From positions 1 through 64,000 of the forward strand of contig NZ_AYMV01000032.1 of NCBI RefSeq assembly GCF_000633415.1: a stretch of 64,000 nucleotides of DNA, in the 5' to 3' direction. Below, in pieces: positions 54,501 to 61,807 of this stretch (position 1 is the first letter of the stretch; every line of letters begins with the position of its first letter). The position numbers and the translations under genes were made by a program. Origin of the DNA: Leucobacter sp. PH1c. GTDB taxonomy: Bacteria > Actinomycetota > Actinomycetes > Actinomycetales > Microbacteriaceae. The notes beneath the pieces are model-generated. The model ran no database searches. It was not told the DNA's origin and saw only the letters and a list, made by a program, of their open reading frames with translations.

Positions 54501-55865
54501 GCCGTCGAGCTGGTACTTGCCGACGTAGGCGTCGCCGCCGAAGTCAGCCGCGCTCACCCCGGTGACCTGCTCAAACGTCGGGTCCAGGAAGTCGGCCTCG
54601 GACCCGAGCCAGCGCAGCTGCGCCGGGAGGATATCCGTGATGACGACGTTGCTGGTGAGGGCGTACTTGCCGCCCGCGAAGGCGTTGAACTCGCGGAGGT
54701 CGGCCTGCAGCGTGTAGATCACGTCCTTCGGCTCGACGAGGGTCACGCCGTCGGCCTCGAGCTCGACACGGGTCGAGCCGACCGTGCTCTTCTTGGTGAA
54801 GGCGGAGCCCACGTTCGGCTTGGGGTCGACCGGGGTGTAGCCGCCGAGCCAGGTGCCCGTGGTGTGGGTCTCGCCCGCGACGGTTGCGGAGTTGCCGAGG
54901 GTCACGCCGTAGAAGGCGCCCTCCTCGGCCTCCACGGCCTCGTACTCGGCCTGCAGCTTCGCGCGGAGCTTCGCGAGCGCCTGCGCATCCGCGATCTTCG
55001 CCTGGTAGGTGAGCACGTACTTCGAGTTCGCATCTGCGTCGAGGTCGAAGGAGAAGCCGGTGCCCGTGAACTGCTCGACGGTCTCGGCAGTCGGGCCGGT
55101 CTCGTTCATGCCCTTCGCGTCCCAGACCGTCTTCTGGAGCCCGAAGGATCCGGGAACGAGGGTGAGGTGCTCGCCGAGCTGATCCGCGATCGAGACGGTG
55201 CGCGCGGCGCCGCTGTCGACCGTGATCTGGTAGCTGATGGTCGCGTCCAGGAACTCATCACCGAGCACGACCTGGCCGTCGACGATCCGCGCCTGCGGCA
55301 GCGTGGACCCGGTGGAGGTCTTCGAGGTGGCCGGGGTCACGGTCGTGAAGTTGTCGCCGCCCTGCTTGACGACGATCGTCGTCGTCTGCTCCTGGCCCTT
55401 GACGCCCCAGCTGATCTCCTTCTCGGTGGACTCGGTGAGCGTGTCCACGGTGAAGTTCACGTCGATCACGCCCTGCGCGACCGTGATGGGGTCCTTGAAC
55501 TTGATCCGCAGCTCGCCGTTCTCCAGCGTGAACGACTCGACCGCCTTGTTCTCGGCGGGGATGCTGCCGATCGTGAAGCCCTGGGGCACCACGATGACGG
55601 CCTCGTGGCCGCCGGGCACCTTCGAGTTGTCGTACTTCACGCGCATCAGGTAGGACTGGCCCTCTTCGAAGACGGGCGTCCCGTTCCAGCTCCCGGAACC
55701 GGTCGGGAACTGCACGTCCACCGTCCCGGTCGGCGCGGCCATCGCGGGAGCGGCGTTCAGCCCCGTCACGACGAGCAGCGCGGTCAGCAGGCCGGCGAGC
55801 AGAGCCGAAAGCCCCCTCCAGCCCCGTTTGGGCGCGACGAACGCACCCGGATATGCCGTCGGCAT
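51543..55865 (-). CDS. LAxTG-anchored SdrD-like surface protein
   Basis: This 1440-residue protein has an N-terminal signal (SALLAGLLTALLVVTGLNAA, cleavage near APAMAAPT). Several adhesin/isopeptide-type domains extend to about residue 855. A SpaA-like domain (about 860-945) contains FELRNAAGDVVLSDL and GTYTIHELRAPAGYV. Two nearly identical SdrD B-type domains of 136 residues follow (about 950-1085 and 1086-1221, each starting VSVGDYVWLDVDRDGIQG), then a third diverged one (IGDVVWIDTNKDGLQDDSE). A Pro/Gly spacer precedes LAVTG (1403-1407), a membrane helix and RRRAARHG. LAxTG suggests a class E sortase; none is nearby. ATG 55865 follows GGGGGA. Confidence 0.92.
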   Translation of the reverse strand: MPTAYPGAFVAPKRGWRGLSALLAGLLTALLVVTGLNAAPAMAAPTGTVDVQFPTGSGSWNGTPVFEEGQSYLMRVKYDNSKVPGGHEAVIVVPQGFTIGSIPAENKAVESFTLENGELRIKFKDPITVAQGVIDVNFTVDTLTESTEKEISWGVKGQEQTTTIVVKQGGDNFTTVTPATSKTSTGSTLPQARIVDGQVVLGDEFLDATISYQITVDSGAARTVSIADQLGEHLTLVPGSFGLQKTVWDAKGMNETGPTAETVEQFTGTGFSFDLDADANSKYVLTYQAKIADAQALAKLRAKLQAEYEAVEAEEGAFYGVTLGNSATVAGETHTTGTWLGGYTPVDPKPNVGSAFTKKSTVGSTRVELEADGVTLVEPKDVIYTLQADLREFNAFAGGKYALTSNVVITDILPAQLRWLGSEADFLDPTFEQVTGVSAADFGGDAYVGKYQLDGQTLRINVGKDTTQKFEIKVRAQLFSVAGLTKVANSSNQYAEIEFSKITNRATFAYGDGLTKDAETSHTPFTPKDPGSVIDDGNRFDKRAERNVIELEKGKDVAQVPFTFTVGKGLGDAAKSRVVDVIDHTALNVTEDTLADIAQTLTGRSDSGVKLDGTMFDLSLNADEHLVFQPNAAFPAEIGKDGYHFTVTIPTHKITGNTALVVKNSASYSGDDIEYEYTSTTQSKAGVAGSEIQITKTVYDPKRDGYTTNLRAEVDEDTKELIQDEFVYRVQLLPTMSFTELLYDVSDQLDSKLEFLGFVEKSDIQNGTATPADSYTIPGTQIVVTYNAAGNTLNIVSGQPVPGGEKIELFFKVKVKDYTYGEGVENVIGSSKVTITPTNEFPLDISKLDAIVPEGPAITDRDARFELRNAAGDVVLSDLYVVGGKLRLAGPNGTDLVPTVKTAGTYTIHELRAPAGYVRNNEPVELVVDSEGNSPETKFFNTPMSAVKKVSVGDYVWLDVDRDGIQGTSPDERPIEGVKLVLTGPDGKPVTDINGDPVAPVWTDANGFYEFTLLPALQDGETYTVSIDRTDDRTKQALTGLTPTEEHAGTDREQDSSSWTAVSRDDLVNDGDRDPSLDFGFFAKQVSVGDYVWLDVDRDGIQGTSPDERPIEGVKLVLTGPDGKPVTDINGDPVEPVWTDASGFYEFTQLPALEPGQKYTVSIDREDPRTQEALTGLTPTKEHAGDDRAQDSSSWTANSGDLVNDGDRDPTLDFGFQVKSYAIGDVVWIDTNKDGLQDDSEYTLADVIVRLYQEVVNDNGETEAVLVGETTTNEYGLYVFDELPAGTYRVQFELTPAQAKIYAFTKVTAGKTALDSNAGENGFSEWFVLDDTNTDLTTDYPYSDLVGGVRATQGIDPTWDAGVIVLKPVNPGPGPGPVDPTKPVKPTPGTPEAPHGGTTLGGLAVTGGSSAWGFVAGGAALLLLGAGALLLSRRRAARHG
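52203..53018. repeat. 408-bp tandem repeat (two units) in the SdrD-like gene
   Basis: Units 52203-52610 and 52611-53018 are nearly identical at the DNA level, for example over the stretch encoding GVKLVLTGPDGKPVTDINGD. The period of 408 bp equals 136 codons, one SdrD B-type domain. Few differences suggest recent duplication or ongoing gene conversion. Confidence 0.9.
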
Positions 55866-56153
55866 GTATCCCCCAAATACTGTGTTTCGGCGCGCCAGAG
55901 TGGGCGGGCACACCGAATACCCCTGTCAAGTGTGTGCAGCGCGACTCGATCCCCCGAGCCGTGGCCTCGCGATCCCCATCGCGTGGCCGAGAGCTGGCAC
56001 ACGGGCGCAATTGCCCCGTTCGACAGTAGCACGCAGGCCCTCGAGTTGTCCGACTTCCCGGGCGCGTCGCCCGGCGCGCGAATTCCGCGTTTGATCTACC
56101 TGATCAGGGGTTACTCTGATTCGCAGGCGCGGGTTTCACCCCCAGGATCACCC

Positions 56154-57173
56154 TCAGCCGCGGCTGTCGCTGCCGCACGCTCCTCCGGCGGCGGCCGTTC
56201 CCCCGCCCGCGCCCGCGGCTCCCGCGTCCCCGCCGCCGAAGCGCTCCGCAAGAACCGCGTTGTACGCGTCGAGTTCGGCGTCCTCCTCCGCACGGCGCCG
56301 CTTCGAGCGGAGCTGATCCGAGCGGCGCCACTTCGAGAGGGTGACGATCAGCACGAGGAGCAACGGAAGCTCGCCGTACGACCAGATCAGGCCTCCGGCG
56401 ATCGCCTGGTCGAGCGCTCGCGTGATCCCCCACGCACCGGGATCCGCGGCGAACCAGCGGAACATCGGCCCCGTGCTGAGCAAGAGGATGAGCCCGAAGA
56501 TGGCGTGGACCTGGATCTCGATCAGCACGTCGATGAGGCGCACGACGTACGAGGGCGTCCGCGGCAGCGGGTCGATCGCCCAGAGCGGTCCTGCCGCCAC
56601 GATGCCGGCGCCGAGGAAGACCGCGAGCGCGATTGTGTGGCCGCCGGGCACCGCGAGCAGGGCGCTGATCGCATCGCTGAAGTAGAGCGCGGGAAAGGCG
56701 AGCAGGGCGATGACGATCGCCGTCGCCGGGTGCAGCAGCACCCGGGCGGTGCGGGAGCGCGCCCCGCCGAGCGCGGCGCGCAGCAGCCAGCGGCCCGGGC
56801 CGCGATGCGGGGTCGCCCGGAGCACCAGGCTTCCTGGGCCGCCCATGAGGAGCAGGGGCGGCACGACCACCATGAGCGTGATCTGCTGGAAGAGCAGTGC
56901 GGAGACGAGCTCCGCGGCCGCGCCGTTGACCGCGAGCCCGCACGCGAGGAACCAGACGAGGCAGCCGAGGGCGAACGAGATCGAGCGCATCACGGGCCAG
57001 CGCCGCCCCTGCGCGCGAAGGCGCAGCACGCCGAGCAGGTAGGCGGCCAGCACGGGGATCGCGAGCCAGGCGAGCGGGGAGGCGACCGCCGGCTCGAAGC
57101 CGACGAGATCGGCGAGGCCGAGCGCTTCGAGGCGGGCGTGGGCGCCCTGCGGCGCGCCTTCGAACGACAGCAT
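56154..57173 (-). CDS. CtaG-like cytochrome c oxidase assembly membrane protein
   Basis: This protein of about 339 residues belongs to the caa3-type CtaG family, which takes part in maturation of terminal oxidases or copper delivery. It has about seven to eight membrane helices. Family segments are SISFALGCLVWFLACGLAVN, LLFQQITLMVVVPPLLLMGG, and the VHAIFGLILLLSTGPMFRWF region with its conserved histidine. The C-terminal 70 residues are charged, then Gly/Ala-rich. ATG 57173 follows GGGGAG; a GTG two codons earlier is possible. No oxidase genes are adjacent. Confidence 0.88.
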   Translation of the reverse strand: MLSFEGAPQGAHARLEALGLADLVGFEPAVASPLAWLAIPVLAAYLLGVLRLRAQGRRWPVMRSISFALGCLVWFLACGLAVNGAAAELVSALLFQQITLMVVVPPLLLMGGPGSLVLRATPHRGPGRWLLRAALGGARSRTARVLLHPATAIVIALLAFPALYFSDAISALLAVPGGHTIALAVFLGAGIVAAGPLWAIDPLPRTPSYVVRLIDVLIEIQVHAIFGLILLLSTGPMFRWFAADPGAWGITRALDQAIAGGLIWSYGELPLLLVLIVTLSKWRRSDQLRSKRRRAEEDAELDAYNAVLAERFGGGDAGAAGAGGGTAAAGGACGSDSRG

Positions 57174-57247
57174 GTTCACTCCCCGGGAGGCGGACGGACG
57201 ACGCCGCGACGCGGAGCGCGTACGCGCTCGGGGGCCCGCTCGCTCGC

Positions 57248-57277
57248 GGGGCCGCCGAGCACCGGCGCGGCGGCCCC
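57248..57277 (-). terminator. Hairpin downstream of pckG
   Basis: GGGGCCGCC (57248-57256) pairs with GGCGGCCCC (57269-57277) across a 12-base loop, 60 bp after the pckG stop on the minus strand and upstream of the ctaG-like gene. Confidence 0.55.
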
Positions 57278-57336
57278 CACGCTAGCAGCGCACCGGTGTG
57301 CATTCGCCGGGTGCGCGCATGCCGCGTGCGGAATAT

Positions 57337-59175
57337 TCAGTCCGCGGACGCGAGCGCCCCGGCGACCCGGCGGTGCGCGGCCCAGATCTCCTCCGGCACC
57401 CGCGCGAACTGCGCGAGGTGCGCCGCGCGGAAGCCCATCTCCTCCTGCCACCGGTCGACATCGACGGCGAGCAGCCGATCGAGCACGCCCTCCGGGAGCG
57501 CGAGGCCCGTGAGATCGAGCTCCTCGGGCAGGGGAACAGTGCCCACTGGGGTGCGCTGGCCATCGGCCGCGCCGTCGTGGTGCCGGAGCAGCCAGAGGAG
57601 CGCGCGCAGGTTCTCGCGGTACCCGGGCCAGAGGTACGCGCCACTCTCGGCGTCGCGCTGGAACCAGTTGACGTGCGCGAACGCGGGCGGCTGCGCCGCC
57701 GATCCGAGCACCCGGAGCCAGTGCTGCGCGTAGTCGCCCTCGCCGTAGGAGAGGAAGGGCCGCATCGACATCGGGTCGTAGCGCAGCTGGCCGGCGACGC
57801 CCTCGGCGGCGAAGGTGGCCTCGGCGCCGAGCGTGAGCCCGTCGTACACCCCCTCGGCGAGGTCGTCGATCGCGCGAACGAGCGGCTCGCGATCGCGCGT
57901 GCGCCCGCCGAAGATGATCGCGTCGACCACGACGCCGTCGGCCGCGTGCACGTCGGCGGCGATGTTCGGGATGCGGTCGAGCGGGATCGTGAAGCGGCTG
58001 TTCGGGTGAGCCCAGGGCGCATCTTGTTCCTCGGGCGCGCGCTCCGCGATGGGCCGGCCGCGCCAGTCGAGCCAGCCGGCGAGCTCGCGCGGCGGCTCGG
58101 GAGTGAGCCCCTCCCACCACACCTCCTCGGTGAGCTCGTTGTAGGCCGTGTTCGTGAAGATCGTGCCCGAACCCTCGGCGATCGCCGCCATGGCCGTGGG
58201 ATTCGTCTCCTCGTTCGTGTCCTTCGCGACGCCGAAAGCGCCGTGCTCGGGGTTGAACGCGCGCACGCGGCCTGCTTCGTCGACCCAGATCCACGCGATG
58301 TCGTCGCCGTAGAACTCCACTCGGTAGCGGTCGGCGAGCGCCTCGGGGGCGAGGGTCATTGCGAGGTTCGTCTTCCCGGACGCGCTCGGGAAGCCGCCGC
58401 AGATGTGCCGCTTCTCGCCCGTTTCGAGGTCGACGATCCCGAGCAGGAGGAACTGCTCCGCGAGGAAGCGGCCGGAGACCCTGCCGTCGTAGGACGCCTG
58501 ACGGAGGCCGTGGGCGATCTTCCCGAGCAGCGCGTTGCCACCGTAGGCCGAGCCGTAGTGGAGGATCGTGCGCTCGTCGGCGATCGTGGCGAACAGGCGC
58601 TGGTCGTCCGCGGTCCCCTGCCCGAGCGCGTCGAGGTCGCCCGTGACGTGCACGCCGCGCACGAAGAACGCGGGATCCGCGAGCCCCTCGATGTGCGCCA
58701 TCCCGACCCGGGCCATCCGGATCATCTGCAGCACGACGTTCCGGTCGTCGGTGAGCTCGACGCCTGCGGCGAACGCCTCGAGCGGGGTGCCCGGGGGCGC
58801 CATGAGGTAGGGCACCACGTACATGGTCTTCCCGCGGGAGGCGCCGCGCATCCGCTCGACGAGCAGCGGCTTCACCGTGTCCGAGTGGCGCCAGTTGTTG
58901 TACGCGCCGGCGTCGCGAGGATCCGCGGTCGCGACCACGGTGCGCTCCTCGGAACGCGCAGTATCCCGCTCGTGGGAGCGTGAGAAGTACCGGCCGCGCC
59001 CGGCCGGGAGGAGGGAGCCGTCGGCGAGCGCCTCCGCGAGCAGCCGCTCGTCGTCCGCGGCCCCGACCACCTCGATGCGGGCCGGCTCGGTGATCGCGGC
59101 CCACTCGGCGACGAACGCGCGGACGTGCGGGGCGCGGAGTTCGGCGGGGACCGCCGGCAGTTCGAAATCGCTCAT
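57337..59175 (-). CDS. pckG: Phosphoenolpyruvate carboxykinase, GTP-dependent (atypical P-loop)
   Basis: PckG converts oxaloacetate and GTP to phosphoenolpyruvate, GDP and CO2, the entry to gluconeogenesis. This 612-residue protein matches family length and motifs: GDDIAWIWVDE, FNPEHGAFGVAKDTNEETNP, and HVNWFQRDAESGAYLWPGYR near the nucleotide site. The P-loop reads GGFPSASGKTN, with Ser266 (TCC at 58378-58380) in place of the hyper-reactive cysteine of FPSACGKTN. SAYGGNALLGK also departs from the usual SGYGGNSLLGK. It may be active with altered redox sensitivity or be a divergent paralogue. Start ATG 59175 has GAAAGG upstream. It is divergent from nrdIF. Confidence 0.92.
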   Translation of the reverse strand: MSDFELPAVPAELRAPHVRAFVAEWAAITEPARIEVVGAADDERLLAEALADGSLLPAGRGRYFSRSHERDTARSEERTVVATADPRDAGAYNNWRHSDTVKPLLVERMRGASRGKTMYVVPYLMAPPGTPLEAFAAGVELTDDRNVVLQMIRMARVGMAHIEGLADPAFFVRGVHVTGDLDALGQGTADDQRLFATIADERTILHYGSAYGGNALLGKIAHGLRQASYDGRVSGRFLAEQFLLLGIVDLETGEKRHICGGFPSASGKTNLAMTLAPEALADRYRVEFYGDDIAWIWVDEAGRVRAFNPEHGAFGVAKDTNEETNPTAMAAIAEGSGTIFTNTAYNELTEEVWWEGLTPEPPRELAGWLDWRGRPIAERAPEEQDAPWAHPNSRFTIPLDRIPNIAADVHAADGVVVDAIIFGGRTRDREPLVRAIDDLAEGVYDGLTLGAEATFAAEGVAGQLRYDPMSMRPFLSYGEGDYAQHWLRVLGSAAQPPAFAHVNWFQRDAESGAYLWPGYRENLRALLWLLRHHDGAADGQRTPVGTVPLPEELDLTGLALPEGVLDRLLAVDVDRWQEEMGFRAAHLAQFARVPEEIWAAHRRVAGALASAD

Positions 59176-59361
59176 GGCAGATGCCTTTCTCGGGATCGAC
59201 TCGGCGATCCCAGTCTCGCAGAGCCGCGGCGTGCGCACGAGGGTGTCGTGCGTGCCCGGCGCGCTGCCCCACGCCGTTCGGATCGCACGCTCAGCCTAAT
59301 ATTCGACATGCCGAACTTTCAACTTGGGCGTGTCGTAGAAATCCGAAGCGCGCTCGTGTTA

Positions 59362-59409
59362 GGACTAGATATAGGGGCACGCGCCCCTCTCGAACACTAC
59401 ATCTAGTGC
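59362..59409 (+). promoter_or_regulatory. Two NrdR boxes upstream of nrdI
   Basis: Box 1 (59362-59377, GGACTAGATATAGGGG) and box 2 (59394-59409, ACACTACATCTAGTGC) both fit the NrdR consensus acaCTAtATaTAGtgt. Their centres are exactly 32 bp apart, three helical turns, which is the spacing used by NrdR. They lie just upstream of nrdI, indicating repression by NrdR when dATP is high. GAAAGGA ahead of GTG 59428 is the ribosome binding site. Confidence 0.88.
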
Positions 59410-59427
59410 ACCTCCGAAAGGACTCCC

Positions 59428-59904
59428 GTGCCCAGCAGCCCGCCAATTCCGCCGCCCCGCGTGCTCACGGCCGCCGAATCGCCCGATCTCGTCTACTTCT
59501 CGAGCGTCTCCGAGAACACGCGCCGCTTCGTCGACCGGCTCGACCGAGCCGCGGCTCGGATCCCGCTGCGCCCCCGCATCGAGGGCGGGCTCCGCGTGAG
59601 CCGCCCGTTCGTGCTCGTCGTCCCCACGTACGGCGGGGGCGCCCGCGCCGACGCGGTGCCGAAGCAGGTGATCGCCTTCCTGAACGATCCGGTGAACCGC
59701 GACCTGCTGCGCGGGGTGATCACCGCGGGCAACACCAACTTCGGCGAGCACTTCTGCCTCGCGGGCCCCGTGATCTCCGGAAAGTGCGGCGTCCCCGAGC
59801 TCTACCGCTTCGAACTCCTGGGCACGGCGTACGACGTCGCCCGCGTCACCGACGGCCTCGCCCAGTTCTGGGCGGCGCCCCACCACCGAGAGGATCCCGC
59901 ATGA
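59428..59904 (+). CDS. nrdI: Ribonucleotide reductase flavodoxin NrdI
   Basis: NrdI is the flavodoxin that supplies an oxidant to activate class Ib NrdF, and is required for DOPA formation in class Ie. This 158-residue protein has the FMN loops [18 protein letters not shown] and VPTYGGG, then the family signature [20 protein letters not shown], and ends with [12 protein letters not shown]. An N-terminal extension of about 18 residues is not conserved. It starts at GTG. The nrdF start overlaps its stop (ATGA), so NrdI and NrdF are made together. Confidence 0.95.
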   Translation: MPSSPPIPPPRVLTAAESPDLVYFSSVSENTRRFVDRLDRAAARIPLRPRIEGGLRVSRPFVLVVPTYGGGARADAVPKQVIAFLNDPVNRDLLRGVITAGNTNFGEHFCLAGPVISGKCGVPELYRFELLGTAYDVARVTDGLAQFWAAPHHREDPA

Positions 59905-60932
59905 CCGCCCCGCACCCCACCAGCCCGAGCGCCGTGCAGCGCGCCATCACCCCGCCCGGCTTCCGGCACGATCCCGGAGCGCGGCTGCGGCCCGTCAACT
60001 GGAATCGCGTCGCGGACGAGAAGGACCTCGAGGTCTGGAACCGGCTCACCGCGAACTTCTGGCTTCCCGAGAAGGTGCCGCTGTCGAACGACCTGCCCGC
60101 CTGGCAGCGCCAGCTCACCGACGCGGAGCGGACGCTCACGATGCGCGTGTTCACGGGCCTCACCATGCTCGACACGGTCCAGGCGACCGTCGGGGAGATC
60201 AGCCAGATCCAGGACGCGCGCACCGAGCACGAGGAGGCGGTGTACACGAACATCGCGTTCATGCAGTCCGTGCACGCGCGCTCCTACTCCTCGGTCTTCT
60301 CCACGCTCACGAGCACGCCCGAGATCGACGACGCCTACCGCTGGGCCGTCGCCAACGATCTGCTGCAGGCGCGCTGCAAGCGCGTGCTCGTGCACTACTA
60401 CGGCGAGGATCCGCTGCGGCGCAAGGTCGCCTCCACACTGCTCTCCTCGCTGCTGCTCTACGCGGGCTTCTACCTGCCGCTGCACTTCTCGGTGCGCGCG
60501 ACGCTCACGAACACGGCCGACATGATCCGGCTCATCCTGCGCGACAAGGCCGTCCACGGCTACTACTCGGGCTACAAGTACCAGCGCGGTCTCGAGGCCG
60601 CGACGCCCGAGCGCCGGGAGGAAATGCGCGTGTTCACGTTCGCGCTGCTCGAGGAGCTCGTCGAGCTCGAACTCGCGTACTCCGGCGAGCTCTACGAGCC
60701 GCTCGGCCTCATGCCGGATGTCGCCGGATTCGTGCGCTACAACGCGAACAAGGCGCTCATGAACCTCGGATACCCCGCGCGCTTCGACGCCGGGGAGACG
60801 ACCGTGAGCCCCGAGATCCTCGCCGCGCTCGCGCCCGGCGCCGACGAGAACCACGACTTCTTCTCGGGCTCGGGATCCTCCTACATCATCGGGCGGGCCG
60901 AGGAGACGCGCGACGCGGACTGGGACTTCTAG
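59901..60932 (+). CDS. nrdF: Ribonucleotide reductase beta subunit NrdF, QSK variant (class Ie type)
   Basis: This 343-residue R2 protein provides the radical for ribonucleotide reduction. Aligned to E. coli NrdF (D67, E98, H101, Y105, E158, E192, H195), the residues here are D91, Q122, H125, Y129, S182, K216 and H219. All intervals match exactly (31, 3, 4, 53, 34, 3). The motifs are [25 protein letters not shown] and RDKAVHGYY. Three metal-ligand glutamates are thus Gln, Ser and Lys, the QSK pattern of metal-free class Ie enzymes, whose tyrosine (here Y129) becomes a DOPA radical via NrdI. The C-terminus DADWDF matches the tail that docks to NrdE. No nrdE or nrdH is adjacent. Confidence 0.95.
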   Translation: MTAPHPTSPSAVQRAITPPGFRHDPGARLRPVNWNRVADEKDLEVWNRLTANFWLPEKVPLSNDLPAWQRQLTDAERTLTMRVFTGLTMLDTVQATVGEISQIQDARTEHEEAVYTNIAFMQSVHARSYSSVFSTLTSTPEIDDAYRWAVANDLLQARCKRVLVHYYGEDPLRRKVASTLLSSLLLYAGFYLPLHFSVRATLTNTADMIRLILRDKAVHGYYSGYKYQRGLEAATPERREEMRVFTFALLEELVELELAYSGELYEPLGLMPDVAGFVRYNANKALMNLGYPARFDAGETTVSPEILAALAPGADENHDFFSGSGSSYIIGRAEETRDADWDF

Positions 60933-60974
60933 CGCGCGGAGCAGCTCGCCCCTCGGCCGTGCGATAGTCGAGGG

Positions 60975-61724
60975 GTGAGCGATCCCCTCCTCCCGCCGCG
61001 GCCCGGCGGGTCACGCCAGCCGTCCGCGCAGCCCTCGGCCGCGGAGCCGTCCGCGCTCCGTGCGCCCGAGGCGCCGGCAGCCGCAGCACCGACACCCGCA
61101 GCGCCGACGCCGCCCCCGCTCGCCCCCGTCCTCGCGCAGGTGCGGGCCGACGCCGCAGCGGGCCGCTTCGCCGTGTGGGGCCGCTCGACGCTCATCGACG
61201 AGTTCACCGGGGTGCCGTCGATCCCGCGCGAGCTGTTCGACGCGCTCCACGCGGCCGCCGGGATCCCTGCTGCATTCCCCGTCGGGAATGCGGGCCTCCT
61301 CCACGTCTACGGCTACTGGTTCTCCGCCGTGCCCACGCCGTTCGGCTTCAAGCGGGATCGCTGGCGCGACGGCGCGCTGGCCCGCGCGCTCGGCAAGCCG
61401 GCCGACGCTTTCCTGCTCTTCGGACACGGCACCACCGCGCTCGAGCGGGTGACAGCGGCCGCCCTGCCCGTGCTCCGCACACCCCCGGCCGCCGCCCTCC
61501 AGGCGGAGGCGATCATCGCGACGCCGGCCGGGCCGCGTCCCAGCCGGGTCGTGCTGCGGCGGGCGGATCCCGCCGGCCCCGCCGCGCTCGTCTACGGCAT
61601 CGCCGGCGCCTCCGGCCCGCTCGAACTCGTCACCGCCTTCCCGCTCGCGGGCGATCCCGAGCCGCTCCTCGGCGATTTCGCGGCCGAGCCCCGCCCGCGT
61701 TGGAATGCCGTCGTCGACTCGTAA
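60975..61724 (+). CDS. Unknown protein with Pro/Ala-rich N-terminus
   Basis: This 249-residue protein starts at GTG 60975, 42 bp after nrdF. The first 45 residues are low-complexity (Pro/Ala). The globular part contains FAVWGRSTLIDEFTGVPSIP, AFPVGNAGLLHVYGYWFSAV and TPFGFKRDRWRDGALARALG, which look conserved but match no family I can name. It has no membrane segment or signal peptide. Its closeness to nrdF may mean cotranscription, but the start lies near an AGGGG and could also be separately expressed. Confidence 0.7.
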   Translation: MSDPLLPPRPGGSRQPSAQPSAAEPSALRAPEAPAAAAPTPAAPTPPPLAPVLAQVRADAAAGRFAVWGRSTLIDEFTGVPSIPRELFDALHAAAGIPAAFPVGNAGLLHVYGYWFSAVPTPFGFKRDRWRDGALARALGKPADAFLLFGHGTTALERVTAAALPVLRTPPAAALQAEAIIATPAGPRPSRVVLRRADPAGPAALVYGIAGASGPLELVTAFPLAGDPEPLLGDFAAEPRPRWNAVVDS

Positions 61725-61770
61725 CCGAGTGTTCATCGCCCCATAGACATCTCGTCCATTTGCGTCCCTA

Positions 61771-61793
61771 GGTTTGGATTTATCGTCCAAACC
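61771..61793. promoter_or_regulatory. Inverted repeat operator upstream of HAD-phnD-phnC
   Basis: GGTTTGGA (61771-61778) and TCCAAACC (61786-61793) form a perfect 8-bp inverted repeat around seven A+T-rich bases, directly before the ribosome site of the HAD gene. CGTCC recurs upstream at 61753 and 61763. It is a likely regulator site; the regulator is not in the window. Confidence 0.65.
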
Positions 61794-61807
61794 GAAAGGG
61801 AGTGCGC

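Noticed and set aside
55866-56153. Possible riboswitch in the leader of the SdrD-like gene
   Set aside because: The 288-bp gap contains TTGACA and some short palindromes, but I found no conserved riboswitch core; only an unmapped promoter can be suggested.
47907-57512. A plus-strand open frame of about 3200 codons across both surface-protein genes
   Set aside because: It lies antisense to two genes with signal peptides, known domains and sorting signals. Its Arg/Glu/Val/His-rich translation has no domains and arises from the third-position G+C bias of the real genes.
59901-60932. Ordinary Mn/Fe class Ib NrdF
   Set aside because: Three of the six metal ligands are substituted by Gln, Ser and Lys at exactly aligned positions, so standard dimetal binding is not supported by the sequence.
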